The notes: generated by a model from the letters alone, not told the origin. A stretch of DNA of 64,000 nt from Maribacter stanieri (GCF_900112245.1 NZ_FOYX01000001.1:1971856-2035855), one strand, 5' to 3'. Positions 18,592 through 27,673 are shown, numbered from the stretch's first letter. Made by a program: numbers and translations.

Positions 18592-19437
18592 GTCTTGCGA
18601 TGGTAGAATTAAAAAAGGAGTTTTAGCATACATACTAACATCTTTTATAACTGGTTCATGAGTTAGTTTTTCGAAAATATTATGAGAGCGGTTAACCATT
18701 GCGTATAGGTCTATGTTTAATTTTTCTATAAATTCATGAATAACTTTTGCCTTATCGTCAAATAATTGCCTCCAATAAAAAGTATGGTCAATATCTTTCA
18801 AACAGATATCTAATAATTTTCTGTTAGACTCTTGTTGAGTATTTAAAATTTCTTCTTCTGTAATATGCAATACCCTAATCTGTGCACTTGTAATTGAGGC
18901 TATAGATAACAATGGTTCTATCGTATTTTTTGTACAACCTTTTTTGAAATCTGTAATGAAAGCAATTTCATTCGGTTCTTTGTATTCCATTTCCCCTGGA
19001 ATGGCAAGTATGGGGCATTTATTAATTTTGTTGGCAACCTGAATAGTATTGCTGCCAAAGAAAACATCAGCAGATTCATTAAGACCCTTATTGCCCATTA
19101 CAATCAGATCAATATGGTTTGTATCAAGGGTTTTTAAAATGATTTTTGTTAAAATTCCTTTTTTTGATAGGGTATGAAACTGATGTTGCGGGTTTTCATT
19201 GTCCAAAACAATTTTATGCATTGTGCTGGTTAAATTCTCTTCAGATGCTATTTGTAATTTTTTTAAAAGCTTTTTGCCAACCAGTAATTTTGTTTTTTTT
19301 CGTTGTAAAGGTGTCATTTCGTTAAACACATTTAGTAGATAGAAAGTACATGGCTCTGAAGCCAATAGTTTGGTAGCATAGAAAAGTGCACAATATGAGT
19401 TGTTTGAAAAATCTGTGGCAACCAGTATATTCTTCAT
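18589..19437 (-). CDS. Universal stress protein, tandem UspA domains
   Basis: 282 residues from the ATG at 19437 (MKNILVATDFS); an upstream in-frame ATG at 19473 would overlap the preceding gene and adds residues no relative has. Domain 1 carries G115-x2-G118-x9-G128-S129 (MGNKGLNESADVFFGSN). Domain 2 has no glycine motif (VNRSHNIFEKLTHEPVIKDV). It starts 4 bp after the stop of the Usp gene at 19442-20278, so the two are co-transcribed. Most divergent of the group at its N-terminal linker, which has a Lys-rich stretch. Confidence 0.9.
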   Translation of the reverse strand: MKNILVATDFSNNSYCALFYATKLLASEPCTFYLLNVFNEMTPLQRKKTKLLVGKKLLKKLQIASEENLTSTMHKIVLDNENPQHQFHTLSKKGILTKIILKTLDTNHIDLIVMGNKGLNESADVFFGSNTIQVANKINKCPILAIPGEMEYKEPNEIAFITDFKKGCTKNTIEPLLSIASITSAQIRVLHITEEEILNTQQESNRKLLDICLKDIDHTFYWRQLFDDKAKVIHEFIEKLNIDLYAMVNRSHNIFEKLTHEPVIKDVSMYAKTPFLILPSQD

Positions 19438-19441
19438 AATT

Positions 19442-20278
19442 TTAATTTTGTGGGAGTACCATAAAGGGAACATTAATATGTAATCCTATTTTTTTTATTA
19501 TCGGTTCAATAAATAATCGCTCTAAAAATGTGTGTTTATTCTTGACCATTACAAGCAGGTTTATTTTATACTTAATCTGAAATTCATTAATTGCCTCTAT
19601 AATACCATTGTCTGGTAATTCATGTGACAATGCATATTTTCCTAATATTTTTTCAAGCACTACTTTGTTCTTTTGCTGAATTTCAGTGAGGTCATAGCCT
19701 GTTCGTACATGCATTACATTTATTCTTGATTTGTGTTGGGTGGCTATTGCCAACAAACTTTTCATATTTTCTTTTTTATATTCAATTTCATAATCAGTAG
19801 GAAACAATATTTCTAAAGGAGCTTCATATTCAAAATTTGGCGGAACGGCAATTACGGGGCAATTTGCTTTTCTTATTACGTGAACCGTATGTGTGCCAAA
19901 TAAAATATCATTGGCACCGGTAACGCCTTTTGTTCCCATTATTATAACATCAATATTTTCTGCGGTCACAGTTTCTAAAACTTCACTTATTAGTGTGTTA
20001 AAAGCAGAATGAACAATAAAAGTATGGTTAGGGTTTTGATATTGATGTTCTAGTAAATCTTTTAATTTCTCTAATTGTGTCATGCTATTTTCTTGAAAAA
20101 CATCACCTAAACCAATTTGACCCGGACTGCCAATAATGTATTCTGTTTGATAAATAGGGGGAGTGTAGGTATGGAGTAAATAGAAGGTTGCTTTTATATT
20201 CTTATAGATATTTAACGCGTAACGAATTGCTTCAATTGAATTTTGGGAAAAATCAGTTGGTAAAAGAATTCGTGACAT
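19442..20278 (-). CDS. Universal stress protein, tandem UspA domains
   Basis: 278 residues. Domain 1 starts ILLPTDFSQNSIEAIRYAL and has MGTKGVTGANDILFGTHTV, an intact G-x2-G-x9-G-T nucleotide site. Domain 2 (EILFPTDYEIEYKKENMKSL) ends with the degenerate VKNKHTFLERLFIEPIIKKIG, no glycine motif. First gene of a two-gene operon with 18589-19437. Its nearest relative in the window is the protein at 22501-23391 (shared Y-II/GGP-type region and HTVHVIRK). Driven by the operator at 20334-20345. Confidence 0.93.
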   Translation of the reverse strand: MSRILLPTDFSQNSIEAIRYALNIYKNIKATFYLLHTYTPPIYQTEYIIGSPGQIGLGDVFQENSMTQLEKLKDLLEHQYQNPNHTFIVHSAFNTLISEVLETVTAENIDVIIMGTKGVTGANDILFGTHTVHVIRKANCPVIAVPPNFEYEAPLEILFPTDYEIEYKKENMKSLLAIATQHKSRINVMHVRTGYDLTEIQQKNKVVLEKILGKYALSHELPDNGIIEAINEFQIKYKINLLVMVKNKHTFLERLFIEPIIKKIGLHINVPFMVLPQN

Positions 20279-20333
20279 GTCTATACAATTTATGATTAGA
20301 CATAAAATTAGAGTAGAGGTATTTCTTTGACCA

Positions 20334-20345
20334 TGATCTTGGTCA
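20334..20345. promoter_or_regulatory. CRP-type operator, site 4 (TGATCTTGGTCA)
   Basis: Perfect TGAY-N4-RTCA. TAATTTTA begins at 20310 on the minus strand, 29.5 bp from centre, serving 20278-18589. It is nested in a wider TGACC...GGTCA palindrome starting at 20328. Confidence 0.85.
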
Positions 20346-20548
20346 GTTCAATTAAATTTGTATTTAATTATTTAATTAAAAAGATTAAATATCCTTAAAA
20401 TCATAGAACTTATTTCATTGGTAATGTAAACATTTTGAGTATAATTTGCTATATAGGGTTTGTTTATGACAATTGAACTATATGAACATATTTGCATAAT
20501 TAAAAATAGATTTTCAACAGAGTGAAAAGTGATTTTTAGGTGGATATT

Positions 20549-21388
20549 CTACTCATGAATTACCAAAAACGGAACAGTAGTATGGTAACTGATTTTTTCA
20601 ACTTTTGGTCTAATAAGAATACGTTGTATAAAATTTAAGTTTTTTGCGACCATTACAATCATATCCAAATTGCAGCTTTCAACAAAATGCTGAACGGCAA
20701 TGTCTAATTTTTTTTCTTTTAGAATATGAAATGAATAGGCAATATTTTTAAAATATTCTTTTAAAAATTCTCGATTTTTTAATTGGTCTAAACTTAGTCC
20801 GTTACCTTTTGATGCGACGTATAAAAACCGAATGGCAGAATGATGAAGTAAGATAATATCTTTAATCTTTTTCATAATTTCGGCATCATAGCCCAAAAGA
20901 AAATCTGTAGGGAAACCTATTTCCTTTGGGTAGTGATATTTTGTTTTTTCTGGTATTGCCAGCACGGCACATGGCACTTTTGTAATTACATTACCTGTAT
21001 TGCTCCCAATAGAAATGGCTTTTGTACCAGAAGCTCCTTTTGTACCCATTATAATAAGTTCAATTTTGTTATTCAATACTTCTTTCTTTATAGAATCGGT
21101 AAAAAAGCCATAAACAGCTTTTGTTTGAAATGTATGCTTATTATTTGAGGGTAATTTTTGAATCTTTTCAAGTAATGATTTTAGCTTTTTTCTACTTTGG
21201 GTTAAAATACTCTCTTCAAGTATTTCTGGAGGTATGAACATGGTGGGTTCATTACCTGAATAGGGTTTAATAGCATTTACATCAATCAAGTAAAATGTAC
21301 ACTTAACTTTATTAAATAACGATACTCCATAAAAAAGGGCATTCCATGCATTTTCAGAGAAATCTGTTGGTATTAGTATGTTTTTCAT
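20549..21388 (-). CDS. Universal stress protein, tandem UspA domains
   Basis: 279 residues. Domain 1 starts ILIPTDFSENAWNALFYGV and has MGTKGASGTKAISIGSNTGNV (G-x2-G-x9-G-S). Domain 2 (EIGFPTDFLLGYDAEIMKKI) ends VAKNLNFIQRILIRPKVEKI, glycine motif lost. It is the last gene of the apparent operon 24254 to 20549 (Usp, Usp, ROK kinase, Usp), 55 bp after the kinase gene, with no perfect operator in that gap. Closest relative in the window is 24347-25198 (GASxxKxxxIGSxxGDV/GNV). Confidence 0.92.
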   Translation of the reverse strand: MKNILIPTDFSENAWNALFYGVSLFNKVKCTFYLIDVNAIKPYSGNEPTMFIPPEILEESILTQSRKKLKSLLEKIQKLPSNNKHTFQTKAVYGFFTDSIKKEVLNNKIELIIMGTKGASGTKAISIGSNTGNVITKVPCAVLAIPEKTKYHYPKEIGFPTDFLLGYDAEIMKKIKDIILLHHSAIRFLYVASKGNGLSLDQLKNREFLKEYFKNIAYSFHILKEKKLDIAVQHFVESCNLDMIVMVAKNLNFIQRILIRPKVEKISYHTTVPFLVIHE

Positions 21389-21443
21389 AGAGTGCAGTTA
21401 TTTATATCTGGTTGTAATTGAATCATTTATTTTATTATCATTA

Positions 21444-22415
21444 TTATGCATGAGTCAAATGGTCTAATTCTAACCATGCTAGAGCTGCTGGTCCTAAAAC
21501 AGCTTCGGCACTGGTAGCATTCGATAATAGTACCTCGATTTTACCTTTATATGCATTAAACAAACGTTTCTGCATATATCTTTTTATCGGCTTTAGAAGT
21601 ATATCGCCAGCTTTGCTCAACCCTCCAGACAGTATAAAAGCCTCTGGGTCTAAATGGGCAACGGTATCGGCCATTTTGCTTCCTAGAATTTCACCCGTTT
21701 TTTCAAAAGCTGTCAATGCAATTATATCTCCCTTTAGTGCAGCATCAGAAATATCGGTTCCCGTCATTTCCTCAAAATTTATTTTTCTTAAAGGTGAATC
21801 TTCACACCTATCTGCCATTAATTCAAAAACGGTTCTTTTAATACCGGTTACCGATGCATACGTTTCTAAACAACCTTGTAATCCACAATTACACATCCTT
21901 CCGGCAGGGTCAACATTTACGTGGCCTATTTCACCAGCAGTACCATGTTCTCCAATCAATAGTTTACCGTCTACTATAATTCCGCTTCCCAGACCAGTAC
22001 CTAATGTTAGCGCTATAAAATTTTTCATCCCTTTTGCAGTTCCATAAAGCATTTCTCCAAGAGCCGCTGCATTTGCATCATTAGCTAATGAAACAGGTAG
22101 ATCGAATGTTTGCTCAATAATTTTTTTTATAGGTGTAACACCTCCCCATTTTAAGTTTGGTGGATTTTCGATTTGCCCCGTGTATGAATTGGCATTTGGG
22201 GCCCCAACACCTATAGAAAGTATGTGTATAACATCTATCCATTTAATTATCAATGTATCTACTTCTAATTTTAATTTGTCCATAAAATTTGAGAACTGAT
22301 GTTGAGCATCGGTCTTAAATACAATTTTATCCAAAACCTTACCTTCTCTATTTACAAGACCTACCTTTGTTAGTGTTCCACCTATATCAATGCTCAATAC
22401 TACCTCTTTTGACAT
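21444..22415 (-). CDS. ROK-family glucokinase-like sugar kinase
   Basis: 323 residues, typical ROK length. N-terminal phosphate loop LSIDIGGTLTKVG, catalytic region LANDANAAALGEMLYG, ATP loop LGTGLGSGIIVDG, ROK signature GEHGTAGEIGHVNVDP and the zinc motif CNCGLQGCLE are all intact. Glucokinases phosphorylate glucose to glucose-6-phosphate in the cytoplasm. No N-terminal HTH, so it is an enzyme, not a ROK repressor. It lies within a run of universal stress genes, 85 bp after one and 55 bp before another, so it should be induced with them and, with the PfkB kinases, pushes sugar into glycolysis. Confidence 0.9.
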   Translation of the reverse strand: MSKEVVLSIDIGGTLTKVGLVNREGKVLDKIVFKTDAQHQFSNFMDKLKLEVDTLIIKWIDVIHILSIGVGAPNANSYTGQIENPPNLKWGGVTPIKKIIEQTFDLPVSLANDANAAALGEMLYGTAKGMKNFIALTLGTGLGSGIIVDGKLLIGEHGTAGEIGHVNVDPAGRMCNCGLQGCLETYASVTGIKRTVFELMADRCEDSPLRKINFEEMTGTDISDAALKGDIIALTAFEKTGEILGSKMADTVAHLDPEAFILSGGLSKAGDILLKPIKRYMQKRLFNAYKGKIEVLLSNATSAEAVLGPAALAWLELDHLTHA

Positions 22416-22500
22416 TTTATTATGATTAAGATTTTATGATTCTTTTCTATCGTTATATTCAGTGAGACCCATTAGTTTTTACATGTTAATATTTTAAAAG

Positions 22501-23391
22501 TTATACCGTTTCAGAATTTCTTTCTTTATCTATTTTTTTAACGGGCACTTGCTGACTTTCGGGTATTGTCATAAAAGGAATTGCAATATGTAACCCTATT
22601 GCGTCTACATTTGATTTTTCTCTAAGCCTTTCCAAAAAAGAATGTTTTCTATTCATCATTACCAATAGATCAGGTTTGTTTTCTTCAATATATTCATGAA
22701 TTGCTTGTGGCATTAATTTTCCTCTTTCCTCGACAAAACTTGGCTCAAGCTTTTTAAAATGATCTGCAAGAACTTTTATATTCATCTTCTGTTCATCGTT
22801 CAAATCATACTCTTCTTTAATATGTAATATGGTTAATTGAGCTTTAAGCGTATTTGCAAGGGTATATAAGATGTGCAAATTTTTCTTTTGATATGATTGT
22901 CTATAATCTGTTGGGAAAACAATAGATTTTATTTCTTTAAACTCATAGCCAGAAGGCACGGTCAATACGGGAATTGTAGATTTTCTTATGATGTGCACTG
23001 TATTTGTTCCTAAAAAAATTTCTTTTGCACCGGTTGCACCTTGTGTACCCATAACTATAAAATCAAATTTATTAGTTTCGGTAAGTTCTTTAACCTCGTT
23101 GGTAAGAGTATTAAAGGCAGATCTGATCTTAAAAATATGTTTGGCGTTTTTATATTTAAGTTTTATATCTACTAGTGTCTTATCTAAGCCTGCTTGAGCA
23201 ATGTCTACACCCTTATCTGGGACAGCGCTAAAAGTTGGCCCGCCAATTATATAATCTATTCGGTAGAAAATAGGGGTATAGGTATGAAGTATATGAAATT
23301 CGCATTTCTCATTTTTAAAAAATTCTAGGGCATAGCAAATTGCGTTCCACGCGTTATTGGAAAAGTCGGTAGGCAAGAGAATCTTTTTCAT
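22501..23391 (-). CDS. Universal stress protein, tandem UspA domains
   Basis: 296 residues, the longest of the group owing to a basic C-terminal tail (VPVKKIDKERNSETV). Domain 1 starts ILLPTDFSNNAWNAICYAL with MGTQGATGAKEIFLGTNTVHI (G-x2-G-x9-G-T). Domain 2 (SIVFPTDYRQSYQKKNLHIL) ends MNRKHSFLERLREKSNVDAIG, glycine motif lost. It starts 17 bp after the Usp gene at 23409-24254, second gene of the operon from 24254. Confidence 0.93.
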   Translation of the reverse strand: MKKILLPTDFSNNAWNAICYALEFFKNEKCEFHILHTYTPIFYRIDYIIGGPTFSAVPDKGVDIAQAGLDKTLVDIKLKYKNAKHIFKIRSAFNTLTNEVKELTETNKFDFIVMGTQGATGAKEIFLGTNTVHIIRKSTIPVLTVPSGYEFKEIKSIVFPTDYRQSYQKKNLHILYTLANTLKAQLTILHIKEEYDLNDEQKMNIKVLADHFKKLEPSFVEERGKLMPQAIHEYIEENKPDLLVMMNRKHSFLERLREKSNVDAIGLHIAIPFMTIPESQQVPVKKIDKERNSETV

Positions 23392-23408
23392 AGCTGCGTT
23401 TTTAAATA

Positions 23409-24254
23409 TTATCTTGGTAGGTTCTGCATAACCAAGAATGGAATTTTAGGGTTTAATCCAATATCGTCTACTGTTGATTTATAGAGCATATCTTCAAGAA
23501 ATGAGTGTCTTGCATTGACCATTACCAATAAATTAATGTCATTTTTTAAAATGAATTCCATAATGGCCTCTCCTTTGTTTTTAACGGGCGAACGCTCATG
23601 AAATATATAGGCATCGGGTAAAGATTCTTGTAAAAACAACTTGTTGTCAGCTTGTCTATGACTTAGGTCTTCAAAATCTGAAATATAAAGACAATGTACT
23701 TTCGATTTAAATTCTGCAGCTAACGTATTTAAGAGTTTAAGCTCTCTTCGTTTATAGGGTAGCATATAATCTGTAGGAAATAGAATTCTTTTAGGTTGTT
23801 GATATTCATAGTTTTCTGGAATGGCCAGAACAGGACATGAAACATACTTAAATACTTGTACGGTATGGCTACCAAAGGTTATTTTTTTATTTGCGGTTTT
23901 ACCCTGGGTACCCATTATTGTTAAATCAATATTTATTTCGTTAACAACAGTATTAATTGCATCAACCAATGCCTCAAAAGATGATATAAATTCAAAATGG
24001 TGTTTTGGGTTGTGGTAAGTATTGGTGAGATCCGTTACTAATTTTTTCAATGTCTCATGTACATAAGTACGGGTTATTTTTTTTTGCTCTTCTATTGAAT
24101 TACCTCCGTTGTTTTTAAATGGACCGTAGACCTCGTCTGCATATGCATGTAAAAAATAGAAGTTGGTACGCTCACATTTGTACAGTTCAAGTGCATATTT
24201 TATAGCATGCATTGCATTAACAGAAAAATCGGTCGGAATTAAAACTGTGGTCAT
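23409..24254 (-). CDS. Universal stress protein, tandem UspA domains
   Basis: 281 residues. Domain 1 starts VLIPTDFSVNAMHAIKYAL with MGTQGKTANKKITFGSHTVQV (G-x2-G-x9-G-S). Domain 2 (RILFPTDYMLPYKRRELKLL) ends VNARHSFLEDMLYKSTVDDIG, glycine motif lost. First gene of the Usp-Usp-ROK-Usp operon; its ATG is about 50 bp from the operator at 24305-24316. Confidence 0.93.
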   Translation of the reverse strand: MTTVLIPTDFSVNAMHAIKYALELYKCERTNFYFLHAYADEVYGPFKNNGGNSIEEQKKITRTYVHETLKKLVTDLTNTYHNPKHHFEFISSFEALVDAINTVVNEINIDLTIMGTQGKTANKKITFGSHTVQVFKYVSCPVLAIPENYEYQQPKRILFPTDYMLPYKRRELKLLNTLAAEFKSKVHCLYISDFEDLSHRQADNKLFLQESLPDAYIFHERSPVKNKGEAIMEFILKNDINLLVMVNARHSFLEDMLYKSTVDDIGLNPKIPFLVMQNLPR

Positions 24255-24304
24255 AATTTTTTTAATTATTATTTAAAAATATTTCTCTCGTAACTTCATT
24301 GCAA

Positions 24305-24316
24305 TGACATAGGTCA
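24305..24316. promoter_or_regulatory. CRP-type operator, site 5 (TGACATAGGTCA)
   Basis: Perfect TGAY-N4-RTCA. TATTTTTA begins at 24281 on the minus strand, 29.5 bp from centre, serving the operon 24254-20549. Confidence 0.9.
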
Positions 24317-24346
24317 TTAGAAATATGTAAGAAAATATGGAATGTT

Positions 24347-25198
24347 TTACCCTTGAAGCGAAAGAAGAGGAATGCTTGTTTCAAAACTTACTTCTTCTAC
24401 GGTGGTATCGAGAAATATTTTTTGTAATAAATTATAATCTTTTGAAACCATTATGATCAAATCTGCATTTATGCTTTTTGAAAATGATTGAATTCCATCT
24501 TCTATCTTTTTAGACACTACCCTGTGAAAGCTAACATTATTCGGTATTTTTAAAGAGAGACGCTTTGCAAATTGTTTTTGAAGTACTTCAATTTCCTCTA
24601 AAAGTGGAATTTTCGATTTGGTAACATATAATAAATTAATATGTGTACTCTTAGAAATTATATAGTTTGAAATTTTAAATAAGGTGGTATCGTCATAGGT
24701 AATTTCAAAATCAATTGGTAATACTACTTGTTCAAAGTCTTTGAACTTTGTATTTTCTGGAACTACTAGTGTATCACATTCTACATTTGTAATTACATCG
24801 CCAGAACGGCTACCAATAAAAAACTCTTTAATTTCAGAAGCGCCTTTAGTACCCATTATTATGAGCTCTATTTTCTTTTCTTCAATATGTCGTTGAACCG
24901 AAGTTAAAAAATAGCCTTGTTCGCAAATTGATGTAAAATGATGATGTTCTTTTTTTGAGGAAACCGCCATTATAAACTTTTCTAAGTCTTTTAATTTTTT
25001 ATTTATGGCTTTCGGCTCTAATTCAACTAGAATATTTGTGCCAAACTCATAAATAGGCTTTTCTGTAAATTTTGAACCCTCAATGTTGATGTATAGTAAA
25101 TAAAACTGGCAAGGAGTTTCTTTAAAAAAATCAAGTGCATAACGTATGGCATTTTTTGAATTTTTTGAAAAATCTGTTGGAATCAAAATTTTTTTCAT
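24347..25198 (-). CDS. Universal stress protein, tandem UspA domains
   Basis: 283 residues. Domain 1 starts ILIPTDFSKNSKNAIRYAL with MGTKGASEIKEFFIGSRSGDV (G-x2-G-x9-G-S). Domain 2 (QVVLPIDFEITYDDTTLFKI) ends VSKDYNLLQKIFLDTTVEEV, glycine motif lost. Divergent from the TerB-like gene at 25326 with a single shared operator between them (25257-25268). Confidence 0.92.
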   Translation of the reverse strand: MKKILIPTDFSKNSKNAIRYALDFFKETPCQFYLLYINIEGSKFTEKPIYEFGTNILVELEPKAINKKLKDLEKFIMAVSSKKEHHHFTSICEQGYFLTSVQRHIEEKKIELIIMGTKGASEIKEFFIGSRSGDVITNVECDTLVVPENTKFKDFEQVVLPIDFEITYDDTTLFKISNYIISKSTHINLLYVTKSKIPLLEEIEVLQKQFAKRLSLKIPNNVSFHRVVSKKIEDGIQSFSKSINADLIIMVSKDYNLLQKIFLDTTVEEVSFETSIPLLSLQG

Positions 25199-25256
25199 AG
25201 GTCTTACTTTTTCATTTCATTCCATGAAAAATACTTTTGATAATAAACAATAACAA

Positions 25257-25268
25257 TGATTTTAATCA
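25257..25268. promoter_or_regulatory. CRP-type operator, site 6 (TGATTTTAATCA), shared by divergent genes
   Basis: Perfect TGAY-N4-RTCA. Both sides show a -7 element at exactly 29.5 bp from centre: TATTTTTC from 25233 (minus) for 24347-25198 and TATATTTA from 25292 (plus) for 25326-25727. One dimer could activate both. Confidence 0.92.
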
Positions 25269-25325
25269 TTGATGTTTTAGCAAGTACATTCTATATTTAA
25301 AATTTTCAATTGTGATTTACTGAAA

Positions 25326-25727
25326 ATGGAAAATACATATCAAATTAAGAGTGAGCTTTATAAAAGCCTAGGCAAATTATTTTACGCGGTTGCCATATGT
25401 GATGGCAGTGTTTATTTAAAAGAATGGGATAAAGTTGAAGAAATGGTAAAAAAGTATTGGCGTAAGGTTGATGATTTTAAAGATAGTAGTGGTACTGCTT
25501 TAGCAGATCAAATTGAAGTTGTTTTCGATTGGCTTTTAGAATATGAAAAGACTAGCGATGAGTGTTTTGAAGAATTTAGAGAATTCTATGAAAAAAATCC
25601 ACAGGTCTTTACTAAAAAAATCAAATCATTGATTAAGAAAACCACTAAAGCAATTGCCAATTCATTGTTGAAGAAAAAAAAATCGGAAAAAAAGATTTTA
25701 AAAAGAATTGATTTGTTATTAAAATAG
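25326..25727 (+). CDS. TerB-like small helical protein
   Basis: 133 residues, soluble, lysine-rich C-terminus. LGKLFYAVAICDGSVYLKEWDKVEEMVKKYW resembles the first helices of the TerB/COG2979 fold (short phrase: LFYAVA-x-CDG-x-V), found in tellurite resistance and stress proteins. The second half is less similar and is dominated by Lys. Function unknown; assignment rests on the fold-like motif only. It is driven by the operator at 25257-25268 shared with the divergent Usp gene. Confidence 0.6.
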   Translation: MENTYQIKSELYKSLGKLFYAVAICDGSVYLKEWDKVEEMVKKYWRKVDDFKDSSGTALADQIEVVFDWLLEYEKTSDECFEEFREFYEKNPQVFTKKIKSLIKKTTKAIANSLLKKKKSEKKILKRIDLLLK

Positions 25728-25769
25728 TAAGTGGGTTTAGCGAATATGTTGCTTGATATTGTTCTTCAG

Positions 25770-26603
25770 CTATTTAGATTTCAAGGTCAATACAGGTAAA
25801 TTTGCATGGTTGGCTATATCTTCTCCAATGCTTCTGCTACCTAAAAGAAAATGGGTAAAAGGTTTTCTACCTCTTGTTGGTATGGCCAGAATATCGAAAT
25901 TGCCCTTTTTAGAATAGTTCATAAGGCCATGTTCTACGCTATAATCATTGTAGATAGCAACCTCTTGCTCAATAGTGTTAGACTTATAAAAGAATTTTGA
26001 TATTCGCTCTGCTATTTCGGTATTACTGTTAAAATCGTAATATGGCGTATTAATGTAGATTAGATTTAATTTGGCAGAAAAACTCGCTGCAAACTCCCTT
26101 ACATTTTTATAGGCTAAAATGGAACTTTCTTTGAAGTCGCATGCGAATAATATGTTTTCAACTTTAAAATCAGAATTTGGTGTTTTAACGACAAGAACAG
26201 GTACTTCTGATGATCTAACTACTTTTTCAGTGTTGGATCCAACAAAAACATCGCCTAGACCACTGGTACCATGTGAGCCCATTACAATAAGGTTAATGTG
26301 CTGTTCTAGGGCCACGGTATTCAACTCTTTAAAATCTTTATAATTTTGAATAATTTCTCTGACTTTTATATGTTTTAGATAGGTTTGGTTTAAAAAGGGC
26401 TTAAAACGTTTTCTGGCAAGGTCCATGTAATATTTTGCTTCTTCATATTCTTGGGCTTCATCTTTTGCAAGAATTGCTTCAGAAATACCCATCATATGTA
26501 ATACAATAATTTCTGCCTGTACTTGCTTGGCGATTTTCGCTGCAATATGTAAAGCATATTCAGAATGCTTAGAAAAATCTACTGGGACTAATATTTTTTT
26601 CAT
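25770..26603 (-). CDS. Universal stress protein, tandem UspA domains, both nucleotide sites recognisable
   Basis: 277 residues. Differs from the other seven: domain 1 starts ILVPVDFSKHSEYALHIAA with VMGSHGTSGLGDVFVGSNTEKVV (intact G-x2-G-x9-G-S), and domain 2 retains a glycine-containing end, IPTRGRKPFTHFLLGSRSIGEDI. It is therefore closer to classical Usp tandem proteins. Its ATG is 1 bp from the stop of the hibernation factor gene at 26605-26916, so the two are co-transcribed and probably translationally coupled. Confidence 0.93.
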   Translation of the reverse strand: MKKILVPVDFSKHSEYALHIAAKIAKQVQAEIIVLHMMGISEAILAKDEAQEYEEAKYYMDLARKRFKPFLNQTYLKHIKVREIIQNYKDFKELNTVALEQHINLIVMGSHGTSGLGDVFVGSNTEKVVRSSEVPVLVVKTPNSDFKVENILFACDFKESSILAYKNVREFAASFSAKLNLIYINTPYYDFNSNTEIAERISKFFYKSNTIEQEVAIYNDYSVEHGLMNYSKKGNFDILAIPTRGRKPFTHFLLGSRSIGEDIANHANLPVLTLKSK

Positions 26604-26604
26604 G

Positions 26605-26916
26605 TTATATAGCTTTTTTACGCTGTTGAAATTTTTCTTTACGCTTTCTCAATTGGCGTTCTAGATCCCTTAAAGTATTGGCGGCAGATTTTTCAAAGTT
26701 GTTTTCGTTAGATTTTGCAAATATTCTTGGTCCTGGAGCACTAAGTTGTATTTCACAGATTTTATCATTGCCATCTGTACTGTTTCCCAATTTGAAAAAA
26801 ACCTCGGCACGAATGATAAACTGATATTTGTGTTGAAGTTTTTGAAGATTACGGGTTACTATTTCACTTAGCGAGTTGCTTTCAGGCATATGAAGGTATT
26901 GGAAATTAACGGTCAT
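26605..26916 (-). CDS. Ribosome hibernation promoting factor, short HPF/RaiA type
   Basis: 103 residues, the length of short HPF. Beta-alpha-beta-beta-beta-alpha pattern: FQYLHMPESNSLSEIVTRNLQKL, AEVFFKLGN, CEIQLSAPGPRIFAKSNENNFEKSAANTLRDLERQLRKRKEKF. The last helix with xxDLERQLRKxKEK is the HPF signature. It should bind 30S/100S ribosomes and stop translation during growth arrest. It leads the operon with the Usp gene at 25770-26603 and has the operator at 26970-26981. Confidence 0.88.
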   Translation of the reverse strand: MTVNFQYLHMPESNSLSEIVTRNLQKLQHKYQFIIRAEVFFKLGNSTDGNDKICEIQLSAPGPRIFAKSNENNFEKSAANTLRDLERQLRKRKEKFQQRKKAI

Positions 26917-26969
26917 AAATTTAATTTTTGGTTCTGTTCAAAAATATTAATGTTGTTCTTTTCTTAAAA

Positions 26970-26981
26970 TGACTTGTGTCA
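26970..26981. promoter_or_regulatory. CRP-type operator, site 7 (TGACTTGTGTCA), shared by divergent genes
   Basis: Perfect TGAY-N4-RTCA. Minus strand: TATTTTTG begins at 26946, 29.5 bp from centre, a full TAnnTTTG, for HPF-Usp. Plus strand: a weaker AAAATTTA begins at 27005 at the same offset, for 27038-27490. Confidence 0.9.
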
Positions 26982-27037
26982 TTTCAATACCTAACTAAAT
27001 TTTTAAAATTTATGACTCATTATAAAAACACACTATC

Positions 27038-27490
27038 ATGGCACTTAATTTTAATAAATATGCAACAGAGGGTAATACTTTTTTAAAGGACTATTCTAAA
27101 GAAATGAATATGGCAAATGATCCTGATAAAGCAGGAAGAATTTTTACAGCAATTATGCACGCACTTAGAGATATTATTCCAACAGAAGAGTCTTTACAGT
27201 TTATATCTCAACTACCTATGTTTCTTAAGGCGGTCTACGTTAATGGTTGGGCAATTAAGAAGAATAAGCCCAAAGTTAAAAATATGACAGAGTTCTTAGA
27301 TTTGGTTCGTTCTCATGATTATCCGGCAGCAACTAATGATTTTGAATATGACAACGAGGTAGCAGAACGCTATGTAGACACCACTTTTATATATCTCAGA
27401 AAATATGTTTCTTTGGGTGAAATGGAAGATTTGCGAGATAGTTTACCTAAAGATTTAAAAAGTATGATATACTTGAACATGATGTTTTGA
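27038..27490 (+). CDS. DUF2267 family protein
   Basis: 150 residues, soluble. ANDPDKAGRIFTAIMHALRDIIPTEESLQFISQLPMFLKAVYVNGW is the DUF2267 hallmark (helical repeat with x-LRD-x(4)-E-x(4)-QLP). The DNA then encodes a second similar unit (AERYVDTTFIYLRKYVSLGEMEDLRDSLPKDLKSM). Family function is unknown but members commonly neighbour stress genes such as Usp, Hsp20 and BON proteins. Divergent from HPF-Usp, sharing the operator at 26970-26981. Confidence 0.82.
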   Translation: MALNFNKYATEGNTFLKDYSKEMNMANDPDKAGRIFTAIMHALRDIIPTEESLQFISQLPMFLKAVYVNGWAIKKNKPKVKNMTEFLDLVRSHDYPAATNDFEYDNEVAERYVDTTFIYLRKYVSLGEMEDLRDSLPKDLKSMIYLNMMF

Positions 27491-27540
27491 AAGTAATATC
27501 AAATTGGCAGTAAATAATAAATTAGAGACCTATCTAAATT

Positions 27541-27600
27541 AGTAGTAAACTAAAAAAAATAAGATATTAGCATACTATTAATGCGTACTAATTTACTACT
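27541..27600. terminator. Hairpin between convergent genes
   Basis: AGTAGTAAA (27541-27549) and TTTACTACT (27592-27600) are perfect inverted arms around a 42-nt AT-rich loop. No clear T-run follows, so termination is only probable. It sits between convergent genes 27038-27490 and 27674-28300. Confidence 0.4.
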
Positions 27601-27673
27601 ACTGCCAAATGAAGCATAAGATATTTTAATAATCAATGAATGCTATTTATTGGAAATAGAATAGGGCAATTAA

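Noticed and set aside
20328..20345. Wide palindrome TGACC-N8-GGTCA
   Set aside because: The inner TGATCTTGGTCA has the common register and the -7 box fits it, so the wider one is treated as coincidental flank.
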